The translations under genes were made by a program, and so were the position numbers. DNA of 64,000 bases from Opitutaceae bacterium TAV5 (GTDB lineage Bacteria > Verrucomicrobiota > Verrucomicrobiia > Opitutales > Opitutaceae): contig CP007053.1 in NCBI GenBank assembly GCA_000242935.3, forward strand, positions 5,069,001 to 5,133,000, given 5' to 3'. Within the stretch, counting starts at the first letter, position 1. Every line of letters starts with the position of its first letter. The notes beneath the pieces were generated by a model, which had not been told where the DNA came from, ran no database searches, and was given only the letters and a program-made list of their open reading frames with translations. Positions 1 to 8,510 of the stretch are shown here, in pieces.

Positions 1-308
1 GTTACGGCCGGCGGACCGGGGCTCGTCTGGTAGTCAAATGAAATCACGATGATCGCGGATGCGTTCTCGTCTGCCAGGATCCTTGGCGCGATCGTGACTA
101 CTGTTGAAGGAGAACCTTCATCTTTCAGAACCTCATTGATATCGATATTGGCCAGCACGCTCGACACAAGTGTCCAAAACAGGATGCCGTATAATCCGGG
201 GCCTCTGGCGAATGGTGGCTTGGGCAGCGATCTGGCAGCGGGTTTGATGCTGTTTTGATGCCTGTCGAAAAGGTTGAGAAGGGAGCGGGGGATTTGGATG
301 AAGGTCAT
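1..308 (-). CDS. Partial membrane protein of unknown function (5' part only)
   Basis: The minus strand is open from an ATG at 308 to the left edge of the window, giving about 102 residues without a stop. The start reads MTFIQIPRSLLNLFDR. A single hydrophobic segment, GLYGILFWTLVSSVLANI, lies near residues 38-55. It is followed by a soluble stretch containing NEVLKDEG and a beta-rich ASAIIVISFDY segment. No family was recognised. The layout (short cytoplasmic N-terminus, one membrane helix, external domain) is what can be seen. No clear Shine-Dalgarno site precedes the ATG and the frame stays open further upstream, so the start is uncertain. Confidence 0.45.
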   Translation of the reverse strand, partial: MTFIQIPRSLLNLFDRHQNSIKPAARSLPKPPFARGPGLYGILFWTLVSSVLANIDINEVLKDEGSPSTVVTIAPRILADENASAIIVISFDYQTSPGPPAV

Positions 309-419
309 GGGGTCAGAATCAATGGAGAGAGCAGGATCAGACAAATAACAGAATGCTGGCAATTCGGGGTTTTGGAGAAAAAGGACGGTGTAATTCAAAG
401 AAATGTCTGCGGGCGCGTG

Positions 420-560
420 CCGTGTGGCGCGGCCATCTTGGGCGTGGACGGCGCGAAGCACCGCCGGCGTCCGATGTGAAACACGGGACGGAAGCTCGTT
501 TCATACGGAGAGGCAACGCTCATGGGCAGGATGCCCATACCACTTCCTCGCAGCCAGAGA
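420..560. repeat. REP-like intergenic hairpin elements
   Basis: This is the gene-free stretch between the partial membrane gene and leuB. It holds a degenerate copy of a sequence also seen near 17928-17963: CATCTTG, then CGTGGACGGCGCGAAGC, then GCCGCC. It also has a perfect hairpin at 522-538 (ATGGGCA, GGA, TGCCCAT). The shared words and the hairpins suggest a dispersed repetitive extragenic palindrome family. Nothing coding is evident in 309-643. Confidence 0.5.
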
Positions 561-567
561 TCGGAAC

Positions 568-599
568 AAAAAAACGGCTTCCCGATGTCGGGAAGCCGT
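568..599 (-). terminator. Rho-independent terminator of leuB
   Basis: ACGGCTTCCCGA and TCGGGAAGCCGT form a 12-bp stem with a 2-nt loop (574-599). On the plus strand it is preceded by a run of A residues at 568-574, which becomes a U-tract in the minus-strand transcript. It lies 45 bp beyond the leuB stop codon. Confidence 0.9.
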
Positions 600-643
600 G
601 TCGGCTGATATTCGTTCCGTTTGAAGCGAACCAGGTGTGCGAC

Positions 644-1753
644 TCAGAGATTCGCGATGATGGCGTCGGCCATCGCCCTGGTGCCGATGCTCGGGCGGCC
701 AAAGGCGATGTCGCCGGTGCGGTGGCCGTCCACGGCGACGGTCTTTCTCACCGCCGCCTCGATGCGGGTGGCGAGGGCGTCGAGGCCGAAGCTGTAACGC
801 AACATCAGCGCGCCGCTGAGGATTTGCGCGCAGGGGTTGGCCAGGCCCTTGCCCGCGATGTCGGGCGCGGTGCCGCCGGCCGGTTCGTAGAGGCCGAAGG
901 GCTTGCCGAGGGAATTTTTGCCGGTGCCGAGCGAGGCGCTGCTGAGCATGCCGAGCGAACCGCAGATGACGGCCATCTCGTCGGAAAGGATGTCGCCGAA
1001 CATGTTTTCCGTAAACAGCACGTCGAACTGGTTGGGATCGCGCGCGAGCTGCATGGCGGCGTTGTCCACGTACATGTGCGAGAGGGCGAGGTCGGGATGG
1101 TTTTTCGCGAAGTACGCGGTGACCACCTTGCGCCAGAGGACGGAGGTTTCGAGGACGTTGGCCTTGTCCACCGAGCAGACTTTTTTGCCGCGGGCGCGGG
1201 CGGTGACGGCGGCCACCTCGGCAATGCGTTCGATCTCGCTGGTCTTGTAAACCATGGTGTCGATCGCCTGCTGTTCGCCGTTTTCGAGTGTGGTCGTGGA
1301 CTTGGGCTGGCCGAAATAGATGCCGCCGGTGAGCTCGCGGATGCAGACGATGTCGATGCCGTTGGGGATGCGCTCGGGCTTGAGCGGGGAGGCGTCGACG
1401 AGGTCCTTGTACAGGAGGCCGGGGCGGATGTTGGCGAAGAGGCTGAACGCCTTGCGCAGCGGCAGGAGCGCGGCGCGCTCGGGCTGCTCGGCCGGGGGGA
1501 GTTTTTCCCACTTCGGGCCGCCGACGGAGCCGAAGAGGATGGCGTCGGATTCGCGGCAGAGGGCGAGGGTGGACTCGGGCAGGGCCTTGCCGTGGTTGTC
1601 GATGCCGGCGCCGCCGACGTCGGCGGTCCGGTACGAGAGAGCGAGGTTTTCCTGCTTCGCGACGTGTTCGAGCACGCGAAGGGCCTCGGTCATGACCTCG
1701 GGTCCGATGTAGTCTCCAGGAAGAACGGCGAATTTGAGCGTGGACGTGGACAT
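644..1753 (-). CDS. leuB: 3-isopropylmalate dehydrogenase
   Basis: This enzyme oxidises and decarboxylates (2R,3S)-3-isopropylmalate to 2-oxoisocaproate with NAD+ in leucine biosynthesis, in the cytoplasm. The 369-residue product has the normal family length. It begins [20 protein letters not shown], carrying the GDGIGPEV-type N-terminal motif as GDYIGPEV. It has the substrate and metal region [10 protein letters not shown], the YVDNAAM segment, and the nucleotide-binding region [15 protein letters not shown]. The ATG at 1753 was chosen because the open frame upstream is low-complexity and not conserved-looking. It stands alone, divergent from the nitroreductase, with its own terminator at 568-599. 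The GDY for GDG change is a small oddity. Confidence 0.95.
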   Translation of the reverse strand: MSTSTLKFAVLPGDYIGPEVMTEALRVLEHVAKQENLALSYRTADVGGAGIDNHGKALPESTLALCRESDAILFGSVGGPKWEKLPPAEQPERAALLPLRKAFSLFANIRPGLLYKDLVDASPLKPERIPNGIDIVCIRELTGGIYFGQPKSTTTLENGEQQAIDTMVYKTSEIERIAEVAAVTARARGKKVCSVDKANVLETSVLWRKVVTAYFAKNHPDLALSHMYVDNAAMQLARDPNQFDVLFTENMFGDILSDEMAVICGSLGMLSSASLGTGKNSLGKPFGLYEPAGGTAPDIAGKGLANPCAQILSGALMLRYSFGLDALATRIEAAVRKTVAVDGHRTGDIAFGRPSIGTRAMADAIIANL

Positions 1754-1879
1754 AAAGGGAAACGGATTAGCGGGCCGGAGGCGCGAGGGGAAGACGGGAA
1801 TTTCCCGCCAGGTAAATTGCCCGAAAAACCTGGCATGACGCGCTTGCACCCGTGCCGCGGGCGGCATACCTGTGCCCGC

Positions 1880-2533
1880 ATGAAGCCTCTTCTCGATCAT
1901 CAACAGGTGTTAACCGCTCTCGAATCGCGTTATGCGACGAAGCAATTCGATGCGCAGCGCAAGATCAGCGACGCCGACTGGGCCGTCCTGGAAAAATCCC
2001 TCGTGCTCGCGCCGTCGTCGTTCGGCATCCAGCCATGGAAATTTCTGGTAATCGACACGCCCGAACTCCGCGAAAAGCTGAAGGCCGTCACCTGGGGTCA
2101 GGGTCAGGTCACGGATGCCGCCCGCTACGTGGTGCTGCTCGTGCGCAAGGGCATCGACGAGGCCTGGATCGACCGCTACCTGGTCCGCACCGCCGAGGTC
2201 CGCGGCACCACGGTGGAGGCGCTGGCGCCGTTCAAGAAGGCCATTATGGGCACCGTCAATGCGTACACGGCCAACGGCAAACTCGATGGCTGGTCGTCGC
2301 GCCAGGTTTACATTGCGTTCGGCCAGTTCATGACGACGGCGGCCGTGCTCGGCATCGACACCTGTCCGATCGAAGGGCTCGATCCGGCAAAATACGACGA
2401 GATCCTCGGCCTGGCCGGCACCGGCTACGCCACGCTCGGCGCGGTGGCCGCCGGCTATCGTTCCGTGAACGACAAGTATGCGACCACGCCCAAGGTGCGT
2501 TTCCCGCTCGCCGAGGTGATCGAGCATCGCTGA
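1880..2533 (+). CDS. NAD(P)H-dependent nitroreductase (NfsB-like)
   Basis: A 217-residue flavoprotein of the nitroreductase family, which uses FMN and NAD(P)H to reduce nitroaromatics, quinones or related substrates. The N-terminal FMN region is visible as SRYATKQFD and [13 protein letters not shown]. The C-terminal half has [12 protein letters not shown]-like residues and [12 protein letters not shown], typical of the NfsB/YdgI branch. Length fits the family. The ATG at 1880 begins [21 protein letters not shown]; the frame is open far upstream, but that part looks like the antisense of leuB. The physiological substrate cannot be told. Confidence 0.85.
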   Translation: MKPLLDHQQVLTALESRYATKQFDAQRKISDADWAVLEKSLVLAPSSFGIQPWKFLVIDTPELREKLKAVTWGQGQVTDAARYVVLLVRKGIDEAWIDRYLVRTAEVRGTTVEALAPFKKAIMGTVNAYTANGKLDGWSSRQVYIAFGQFMTTAAVLGIDTCPIEGLDPAKYDEILGLAGTGYATLGAVAAGYRSVNDKYATTPKVRFPLAEVIEHR

Positions 2534-2661
2534 GAAGAGCCCGGGCAGCAGCGGATTGCCGGCCTTCCGGCTCCGGGATTCGCGGCTGCCCCGCCAGCCT
2601 CTCCGATAAAAGAAGTTGCCCCGCCCGCGGGTGCGGCGCACACGTTGCGGTTTCGCCAACC

Positions 2662-3183
2662 ATGAGTCTCGACGCGCCAGCACCCGCCACCATCAACGCC
2701 GCCGGTTTTTCCTTCGGTATCGTCGCCGCCCGCTACAACCCCGAACTGGTGGACGCCCTCGTCGCCCAGGTGCGCGACCAGCTTCTCGCCGCCGGCGCGG
2801 CGTCCGGGGATGTGACCGTCCTGCGCGTGCCCGGCTCCAACGAGCTTCCCGTCGCGACGCAGCTCCTGCTTCGCCGCCAGCCGGCACTCGATGCCGTGAT
2901 CGGCCTCGGCGTCATCATCCGCGGCGACACCCTTCATTATCAGCTCGTCGCCGAAGCCTCGCAGCAAGGGCTGCACCGCGTGTCGCTCGACGCCGGCGTG
3001 CCGGTCATCGTCGGCGTGGTGGTCGCCGAAAACGCGCAGCAGGCCGAGGACCGTTGTCGCGGGCCGGTCAACCGCGGCGCCGAATTCGCCCGCGCCGCGC
3101 TCGAGATGGCGGCGCTGAAACGGTCGCTTTCTTCCGAAACATCCACCGCCGCATCCGCTTCCTCCACCTCCGCCTCCCGATGA
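2662..3183 (+). CDS. ribH: 6,7-dimethyl-8-ribityllumazine synthase
   Basis: It joins 5-amino-6-ribitylamino-uracil and 3,4-dihydroxy-2-butanone 4-phosphate to form lumazine, the penultimate step of riboflavin synthesis. The 173-residue product shows GFSFGIVAARYNPELVDAL at the N-terminus, VLRVPGSNELPVATQ, the GLGVIIRGDTLHYQLV phosphate and substrate region, and NRGAEFARAALEMA near the C-terminus. A serine/alanine-rich tail of about 20 residues extends beyond the usual end. Its stop overlaps the nusB start (ATGA at 3180-3183), the common ribH-nusB pairing, so the two are translationally coupled. Confidence 0.95.
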   Translation: MSLDAPAPATINAAGFSFGIVAARYNPELVDALVAQVRDQLLAAGAASGDVTVLRVPGSNELPVATQLLLRRQPALDAVIGLGVIIRGDTLHYQLVAEASQQGLHRVSLDAGVPVIVGVVVAENAQQAEDRCRGPVNRGAEFARAALEMAALKRSLSSETSTAASASSTSASR

Positions 3184-3629
3184 GCAAAGCCCTTTTCGCC
3201 CAGCGCCGCGACAGCCGCGCCGCCGCCATGCAATACCTGTTTGCGTGGAGTCTCAATTCCCCGTCCAACCTCGCCGAGGACCTGCGCACGTTTTTCGAAA
3301 CCCTGCCCAATCCGCGCGAGCACTACGCCTACGCCGAAGAAGTGATCCACGGCGTGCTGCAAAACATCGCCGACATCGACGGCCGCATCCGCACGCTGGC
3401 GCAGAACTGGGAATTCGACCGCATCGCCCGCATCGACCTGGCGATCCTCCGGCTGGCGATCTACGAAATGATTTTCCGCAAGGACGTGCCCCCGGTCGTC
3501 TCGATCAACGAGGCGGTCAACCTTTCCAAGGAATATTCCAACGCCGACGCCAAGCGTTTCATCAACGGCATCCTCGACCGCCTCAAGGACCAGGTCGGCC
3601 GTGATGCGCGCAAGGTCGGCACCGAATAA
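3180..3629 (+). CDS. nusB: Transcription antitermination protein NusB
   Basis: NusB binds boxA RNA with NusE (S10) and supports antitermination of rRNA operons. The 149-residue product has the all-helical NusB pattern: RRDSRAAAMQYLFAW at the N-terminus, then DRIARIDLAILRLAIYEM and the hallmark VPPVVSINEAVNLSKEY, then DAKRFINGILDRL. The start is fixed by the ATGA overlap with ribH. ftsY follows after 33 bp, so ribH, nusB and ftsY probably form one transcript. Confidence 0.96.
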   Translation: MSKALFAQRRDSRAAAMQYLFAWSLNSPSNLAEDLRTFFETLPNPREHYAYAEEVIHGVLQNIADIDGRIRTLAQNWEFDRIARIDLAILRLAIYEMIFRKDVPPVVSINEAVNLSKEYSNADAKRFINGILDRLKDQVGRDARKVGTE

Positions 3630-3662
3630 CCGGCAACCACAGCCCCTCGCAAGCGGACGCCC

Positions 3663-4595
3663 ATGTTCGGTCTGTTCAAAAAATTCAAGGACGGCTTCGC
3701 GAAGACCGTCGCCGCCATCACGGAAAAAACGCGCGGCCTGTTCGGCGGGCGTTCCATCGACGCCTCCTCGCTCGAAACGCTGGAGGAAGCGCTCTACACG
3801 GCGGATTTCGGCGTGGAGACGACCGAGGAAATCCTCGCCGAAATCAAGACCGCCCACCGCAAGGACAAGGATCTCCGCGGTCAGGACGCCGCCCGCATCG
3901 GCGCCTCCGTGCTCACACGGGCGCTTGCCGGCAGCGAGGTGGCGCTCGCCCCCTCGCCCGAGGCGCAGGCGGCCGGTTCGCCGACCGTGATCGTGATGAT
4001 CGGCGTCAACGGTAGCGGTAAAACCACGACATCGGCCAAGCTCGGCTGGCTGCTCAAGCAGGACGGCAAGTCCGTCATGCTCGCCGCCTGCGACACGTTC
4101 CGGGCCGCCGCCGTCGAGCAGCTCAAGTCGTGGGCCACGCGGCTCGACCTGCCGATCGTGGCCAGCCACACCGGCGCGGATGCCGCCGCCGTGGCCTTCG
4201 ACGCCTGGCAGGCGGCGAAGGCGCGGGGTTGCGATTACCTGATCGTGGACACCGCCGGCCGCCTCCACACCAAGAGCAACCTCATGGAGGAACTGGCAAA
4301 AATCCGCCGGGTGCTCCGGAAAAACGACCCCGCCGCGCCGCACCATGCCTGGATCGTGGTGGACGGCTCGCTCGGCACCAACTCGATCGAGCAGGCCAAG
4401 GTGTTTCACAAAAGTTTCGGCCTCACCGGCCTGGTCGTGACGAAGCTCGACGGCACCTCGCGCGGCGGCGCCATCGTGGGCATCTGGCGCGAACTGAAGC
4501 TGCCGATCTATTTCCTCGGTCTCGGCGAACAGCCCGAAGACCTGCAACCCTTCCAGGCGGAAAACTACGCGAAGGCGGTCTTCGGCCTGGAGTGA
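3663..4595 (+). CDS. ftsY: Signal recognition particle receptor FtsY
   Basis: The membrane-associated SRP receptor GTPase that docks ribosome-nascent chain complexes at the translocon. The 310-residue product is the short form, with little of the acidic A domain: N-helices from about residue 1 to 95, then the G domain. G1 is GVNGSGKTTTSAKLG (about 114-128), then DTFRAAAVEQLKSW, VDTAGRLHTKSNLMEEL and TKLDGTSRGG. It ends in the usual GLGEQPEDLQPF and FGLE region. It follows nusB closely and is followed by a strong hairpin at 4617-4642. Confidence 0.97.
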   Translation: MFGLFKKFKDGFAKTVAAITEKTRGLFGGRSIDASSLETLEEALYTADFGVETTEEILAEIKTAHRKDKDLRGQDAARIGASVLTRALAGSEVALAPSPEAQAAGSPTVIVMIGVNGSGKTTTSAKLGWLLKQDGKSVMLAACDTFRAAAVEQLKSWATRLDLPIVASHTGADAAAVAFDAWQAAKARGCDYLIVDTAGRLHTKSNLMEELAKIRRVLRKNDPAAPHHAWIVVDGSLGTNSIEQAKVFHKSFGLTGLVVTKLDGTSRGGAIVGIWRELKLPIYFLGLGEQPEDLQPFQAENYAKAVFGLE

Positions 4596-4616
4596 GCGTT
4601 GACCGGCCTTGCGATG

Positions 4617-4642
4617 TGGCGCGGGCGGTCCCGCCCGCGCCA
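4617..4642 (+). terminator. GC-rich hairpin after ftsY
   Basis: TGGCGCGGGCGG and CCGCCCGCGCCA form a perfect 12-bp stem with a 2-nt TC loop, 21 bp past the ftsY stop. There is no T-tract, so it may be a terminator, an RNA-stabilising hairpin or a REP-like repeat. The hairpin at 19770-19796 has the same build (gcggcg-tcc-cgccgc). Confidence 0.55.
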
Positions 4643-4693
4643 CTCCTGCACGGAAAGTTTGCCTCCACGCCAAAAACGCGTCCGGTTTTCTCC

Positions 4694-5770
4694 ATGGCAA
4701 GCAGCGGCATCCCTCGGGTTTCTCCTCTTCGTATCGGTTTTGTGGGCGCGGGTGAAAATACCCGGCTCCGTCATCTGCCCGGATTCCGGGCGTTGCCGGG
4801 TGTCGAACTCGTGGCGGTGGCCAACCGGACGCCCGAATCTTCGGCGCGGGTGGCAAGGGAATTCGGCATCGCGCGCGTGGCGGCCGACTGGCGCGGGATC
4901 GTCGACGCACCGGACATCGACGCCGTGTGCATCGGCACGTGGCCTTACCTGCACGCGCCGGTGTCCATCGCGGCGTTGCGCGCGGGCAAACACGTCCTCA
5001 CCGAGGCGCGGATGGCGCGCAACGGCGACGAGGCCGGCGCCATGCTCGCGGCCTGGCTGCAGGCCCGGGCCGCGCAGCCCGGCATCGTCGCGCAAATCGT
5101 GCCTGCCCCGCTGACATTGGCTTGCGATGCGACCATCCGCCGCTTGCTCGCCGAGGGCGCGCTCGGGCAGATCCGCGAGGTCAGCGTGGTGCAGACGAAC
5201 GCCGCGCAGGCCGACCCGTCCGCTCCGCTGACATGGCGGCAGAACCTCGAATGGAGCGGACACAATATCATGACGATGGGCATCCACTATGAGGCGCTGC
5301 TGCGCTGGCTGGACGACGACGCCGACGTGCGCGCGGCGCATGGCGCTGTATTTACAGAAGAAAGACAGGGTGGCGACGGACGGCCGTACCGCGTGCGTAT
5401 CCCCGAAAGCCTGACCGTGCTCGGTCGTTTCCCGAAGACGGGCGCGTTGTTGCGCATCCATCTGAGCGGCGTCGATACGACTGCGCCGCGCAACGAAGTG
5501 CGCATTTCCGGCAGCGAGGGCGGGTTGTTTTACGATCTGGCGCGCGGCGAACTGTGGCTCTCGCGGCGCTTGGCCGGACAGGGTGCGGCGGCGGGCGCGG
5601 CCGAGCGTGTGGAGATCGCCGCCGCGGATCGCGGCGAATGGCGGGTGGAGGCCGATTTCGTGGCGAGCATCCGCGAAGGCGCGCCGGTGCGGCTGACGGA
5701 TTTCCGGACCGGCATGCGCTACATGCGATTCACGGACGACGTCTGGCGGGCCTTGCACGGATCGGAATAA
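4694..5770 (+). CDS. Gfo/Idh/MocA-family NAD(P)-dependent oxidoreductase
   Basis: A 358-residue protein with an N-terminal Rossmann fold (LRIGFVGAGENTRLRHLPGF, residues about 12-31; GVELVAVANRTPE) and the family segment DIDAVCIGTWPYLHAPVSIAALRAGKHVLTE written across residues about 75-105. The usual EKP motif is replaced by TEAR, which is unusual because the lysine of EKP is catalytic in many members. The C-terminal half is the alpha/beta dimerisation and substrate domain. Substrates in this family are mostly sugars and inositols; none can be assigned. It stands alone after ftsY. Confidence 0.85.
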   Translation: MASSGIPRVSPLRIGFVGAGENTRLRHLPGFRALPGVELVAVANRTPESSARVAREFGIARVAADWRGIVDAPDIDAVCIGTWPYLHAPVSIAALRAGKHVLTEARMARNGDEAGAMLAAWLQARAAQPGIVAQIVPAPLTLACDATIRRLLAEGALGQIREVSVVQTNAAQADPSAPLTWRQNLEWSGHNIMTMGIHYEALLRWLDDDADVRAAHGAVFTEERQGGDGRPYRVRIPESLTVLGRFPKTGALLRIHLSGVDTTAPRNEVRISGSEGGLFYDLARGELWLSRRLAGQGAAAGAAERVEIAAADRGEWRVEADFVASIREGAPVRLTDFRTGMRYMRFTDDVWRALHGSE

Positions 5771-5816
5771 CCGCAAAATCCGGGGCGGGCCCGGGCCGCA
5801 ATCGAAGGGGAATAAG

Positions 5817-5940
5817 CGGAATCAGCCGCGAAAGAGCGCAAAAATCCTGATGCGGATGAAGCCCACCATCGCGCTTATAAGCGCGCGGGAGATTCACACC
5901 GGACGGAATGATATTTTGCGCTCTTTCGCGGCTGATTCCG
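5817..5940. repeat. Large nested inverted repeat
   Basis: Two 27-bp perfectly complementary arms lie at 5817-5843 (CGGAATCAGCCGCGAAAGAG and following) and 5914-5940. Between them is a smaller palindrome, GCGCTTATAAGCGC, flanked by CCATC and GCGGGAGATTC. That core recurs in reverse orientation inside the element at 20531-20852. It sits between two convergent genes, so it may also act as a bidirectional terminator. Confidence 0.8.
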
Positions 5941-5950
5941 GTTCTGGCAG

Positions 5951-6766
5951 TTACACCTGTTGCGCCGTGGCGTAGTTGGCTTCCGCCTGGTCCCAGTTGA
6001 GGATCGTCCAGAACGCTTTCACGTAGTCGGGGCGGCGATTCTGGTAATTGAGATAATAGGCGTGTTCCCAGACATCGAGGCCGATGACGGGACGGGCGCC
6101 GAGGCTGAGCGGCGAATCCTGGTTGGCGGTCGAGATGACGGCGAGCTTGCCGTCTTTCCGGACCAGCCACGCCCAGCCGCTGCCGAACCGCGAGGCGGCG
6201 GCCTGGTTGAACTCGGCGATGAAGGCATCGAGACTGCCAAAGGTGGCGACGATGTCGGCGCGCAGCGGGCCGGGCGTATATTCGGCCGGTGCGGCGAGCA
6301 GCGGCCAGAAAAAGGAGTGGTTGGCATGACCGCCCACATTGTTGCGCACCGCGGTGCGGATGTCTTCGGGGAGGGCGTCGAGGTTTTCCAGCAGTTGTTC
6401 GGCGGTTCGTGAATGGAGCTCGGGCAGGGGCTTGAGCGCGGCGTTGGCGTTGGTGATGTAGGTCTGATGATGTTTGGTGTAGTGGATCGTCATCGTGCGG
6501 GCGTCGATGGCCGGCTCGAGGGCGTCAGGCGCGTAGGGGAGGGAGGGCAGGGAAAACGGCTGGGCGAGCGCGGAGGCGGCCCCGGTCGGCGGAGCGCTCC
6601 ATTTGTGCGGATCGACGGCTGCAGGGCTGGAAGGGGCCTTCGGATCGGCCGCCAGGCGTGAGAGGGCGCCGGCGAGAGAACCGGCGGCAAAGAGCCCGGC
6701 TCCGAGGGTCTTGAGAGCGGCGCGACGGGAAACAGACGCAGGCGACGAGGCGGAGTTTTTTTCCAT
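5951..6766 (-). CDS. Exported Fe/Mn superoxide dismutase
   Basis: It dismutates superoxide to peroxide and oxygen. The 271-residue product carries a twin-arginine signal, [19 protein letters not shown] (residues about 10-29), so it should be exported folded, with its metal, to the periplasm or cell surface. The SOD domain starts near residue 65: [15 protein letters not shown], then [41 protein letters not shown] and the C-terminal metal motif [19 protein letters not shown]. All expected His/Asp ligand positions appear present. A linker of about 40 residues separates signal and enzyme. It is monocistronic and convergent with the oxidoreductase. Confidence 0.93.
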   Translation of the reverse strand: MEKNSASSPASVSRRAALKTLGAGLFAAGSLAGALSRLAADPKAPSSPAAVDPHKWSAPPTGAASALAQPFSLPSLPYAPDALEPAIDARTMTIHYTKHHQTYITNANAALKPLPELHSRTAEQLLENLDALPEDIRTAVRNNVGGHANHSFFWPLLAAPAEYTPGPLRADIVATFGSLDAFIAEFNQAAASRFGSGWAWLVRKDGKLAVISTANQDSPLSLGARPVIGLDVWEHAYYLNYQNRRPDYVKAFWTILNWDQAEANYATAQQV

Positions 6767-6849
6767 GCGGCCAACAGTAACGGCGCCGTCAGGTCGCGCA
6801 AGCGGGCGGGGTAATTCGGGGATGGCGGCCGGCCGCTGCGCGTGTGCGG

Positions 6850-7101
6850 TCAGCGTTTCAGCCAGCGCAGCGGCAACAGCAGCAGCAGGGCGCCGATGAG
6901 TGCGGCGACACCGGTGCCCAGGAGGTTGGCTGCCACGAGGCCGAGCAGCCGCAGGAGCGGACCGCCGACCAGCGCGCCGGCGATGCCGGCCACCAGATAC
7001 AACGGGAGCAGCGGACGCCGGCCCTTGCCAAGGACGTGGACAAGCCAGCCCGACCCGGTGCCGACGAGCAGGATGACGATGATCTGGGGAAACGTGAGCA
7101 T
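6850..7101 (-). CDS. Small membrane protein, GlsB/YeaQ/YmgE-like
   Basis: The 83-residue product begins [20 protein letters not shown] and has three predicted membrane segments (about residues 4-20, 30-48 and 56-76), with glycine-rich packing such as [14 protein letters not shown]. This matches the transglycosylase-associated (GlsB/YeaQ/YmgE) family of small stress-related membrane proteins, of which 80-90 residues is typical. An in-frame ATG at 7131 would add ten residues but falls in the palindrome at 7121-7208, so the inner start was preferred. Confidence 0.7.
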   Translation of the reverse strand: MLTFPQIIVILLVGTGSGWLVHVLGKGRRPLLPLYLVAGIAGALVGGPLLRLLGLVAANLLGTGVAALIGALLLLLPLRWLKR

Positions 7102-7120
7102 GGAGGGAAAAAGGATTGTT

Positions 7121-7208
7121 TCTGATTTCACACAAAGATCGCAAAGGACGCAAAGATTTGTTTTTCAGAAACTTCGCGTTCTTTGCGATCTTTGTGTGAA
7201 AATTCAGA
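7121..7208. repeat. Large inverted repeat upstream of the small membrane gene
   Basis: Perfect 21-bp arms: TTTCACACAAAGATCGCAAA (plus one base) at 7126-7146 and its complement at 7181-7201. Weaker pairing continues both inward (gACGCAAAG / cttcgcgtt) and outward (TCTGA / TCAGA). The purine-rich rhythm AAAGATCGCAAAGGACGCAAAG resembles the arms of the elements at 5817, 20531 and 21757. Confidence 0.75.
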
Positions 7209-7307
7209 GGTTTTGAGGCGCTGGTATTTATTACGGCTGCGGAGAATGTGATGGCGGAGAGCGAAATGGGGCAGGTGGGAAAACGGAAAACGCGCGGGAA
7301 AGGAAAA

Positions 7308-8177
7308 TCAGGGTGTCGGGAATGCGAGCGCATCCAGTTCGCGCCAGAGGGGGGCCGGGATTTCTTCCGGGCGCGAGGCCGGACCGAGCCGGCCGGTGGC
7401 TTCGAGGCGTGCGAGCCACGCCCGGCCCTCGTCGGGAAGCCGGCTGCGCAGGAGCGGGCGGATCTGTTTGCGGCGTTGCTGGAAGCAGCCGCGGATCACC
7501 GCCTTCACCTCCGGACGGAAGACGAACGGCTGCGGTTTGCGGACGAGGTGGAGCAGGCACGAATCGACATCGGGTCGCGGATGAAAACAGGCGCCCGAGA
7601 CGCGGTGGCCGGGCGCGGCGTCGAAGGCGTTTTGCAGGAAAACCGAGATGGCTCCAAAAAGCTTGGTGCCCGGCTGCGCGGTGTAGCGCTGGGCGGCCTC
7701 GAGCTGGAGCATGAGGACCATCCGCGCGGGTAGCGGACCGGAGAGCACGGCATCCATCCACGGCGTGGAGATCGCGTAGGGGAGGTTGGCCACGATTTTG
7801 AAGGCAGGGGCGGAGGTCGAAGAATCCGCCTCCTCCTTGCCGACCGGCAACGCGGCCAGCGGGTGTTCGACGGCGTCGCCTTCCAGGAGGTGAAAGGTTG
7901 CCGGAAATTCTTTCGCAAGCGTGCCGGCGAGGTGGGCGTGCAGGGTGGCGTCGCGCTCCACCGCCCATACGCAGGCGCCGGCTTCGAGCAGGGCGCGGGT
8001 GAGCGTGCCGAGGCCGGGGCCGATCTCGACCACGGTGTCGCCGGGCGCGACGCCGGCGAGTTCGAGCGATTTTTTTACGATGTTGCCGTCCACGAGGAAG
8101 TTTTGCCCGAGGAAACGCTTCGGCGTGTGGCCGAGCCGGGCCAGCAGTTCACGGGTATCGGAGGGCGAGAGCGGCAT
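7308..8177 (-). CDS. rsmA: 16S rRNA (adenine1518-N6/adenine1519-N6)-dimethyltransferase
   Basis: RsmA (KsgA) dimethylates two adjacent adenines in the 3' terminal helix of 16S rRNA during 30S maturation. The 289-residue product has the N-terminal [11 protein letters not shown] motif, the SAM site [16 protein letters not shown], the acidic EGDAVEH segment, the catalytic NLPYAIST motif (as ANLPYAIS) and the C-terminal domain FHPRPDVDS with [12 protein letters not shown]. Start [16 protein letters not shown] at 8177 gives the normal length. It is divergent from the secretion cluster, with a 333-bp gap holding the sites described at 8290 and 8489. Confidence 0.95.
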   Translation of the reverse strand: MPLSPSDTRELLARLGHTPKRFLGQNFLVDGNIVKKSLELAGVAPGDTVVEIGPGLGTLTRALLEAGACVWAVERDATLHAHLAGTLAKEFPATFHLLEGDAVEHPLAALPVGKEEADSSTSAPAFKIVANLPYAISTPWMDAVLSGPLPARMVLMLQLEAAQRYTAQPGTKLFGAISVFLQNAFDAAPGHRVSGACFHPRPDVDSCLLHLVRKPQPFVFRPEVKAVIRGCFQQRRKQIRPLLRSRLPDEGRAWLARLEATGRLGPASRPEEIPAPLWRELDALAFPTP

Positions 8178-8289
8178 GGTGGGAAGAAGCCGCCAGCGTC
8201 GGCGCGTCTGGCCCGGGCGTCAATGCGGAGACGGGGCCAACAAACGCCGGCATCCGGTATGAGTCGGTGATCTGGTTAAATTCTCAAAT

Positions 8290-8308
8290 AATGAGACTTT
8301 GTCTCATT
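8290..8308. promoter_or_regulatory. Inverted repeat, possible operator
   Basis: AATGAGAC-TTT-GTCTCATT, an 8-bp perfect inverted repeat with a 3-nt centre, in an AT-rich part of the otherwise empty 8178-8510 interval. The TGAGAC half-site recurs in the palindrome at 8489-8503. Two such sites, 195 bp apart and upstream of the prepilin/PEP-CTERM cluster, suggest binding of one dimeric regulator. The regulator is not identified. Confidence 0.5.
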
Positions 8309-8488
8309 TATGGATCGGAACTGGATTCAGAATTAACCAACCTTTGTTTAAGGGCTTAGGTTGAATCAACCATGGCGGGAGGCACATCGTCGGGAGGGTA
8401 TCGCTCCCTGCAGCTAGCCGATTGGCACAAAAACTTGTGACAAATCAGCAAGCACGGGAACGCGGCGAGAGGTGGCTTTCTGCTAATA

Positions 8489-8503
8489 TGAGACCGGTTC
8501 TCA
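8489..8503. promoter_or_regulatory. Inverted repeat just before the prepilin-like start codon
   Basis: TGAGA-CCGGT-TCTCA, ending 7 bp before the ATG at 8511. It shares TGAGAC with the site at 8290-8308. It occupies the place of a ribosome binding site, and no Shine-Dalgarno sequence is visible, so binding here could block transcription or translation start. This is inference from position and symmetry. Confidence 0.5.
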
Positions 8504-8510
8504 GAAATAA

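Noticed and set aside
1852-2661. Long frames overlapping the nitroreductase and ribH on both strands
   Set aside because: High GC keeps antisense and shifted frames open; they lack motifs, and the in-frame genes have clear family signatures.
2940-4910. A 656-codon minus-strand frame opposite ribH, nusB and ftsY
   Set aside because: It is the antisense of three well-supported genes, with the typical DGxxHR-rich shadow composition.
6951-7333. N-terminal extension of the superoxide dismutase containing [14 protein letters not shown]
   Set aside because: That peptide comes from the palindrome at 7121-7208, and the Tat signal at the inner ATG fixes the start.
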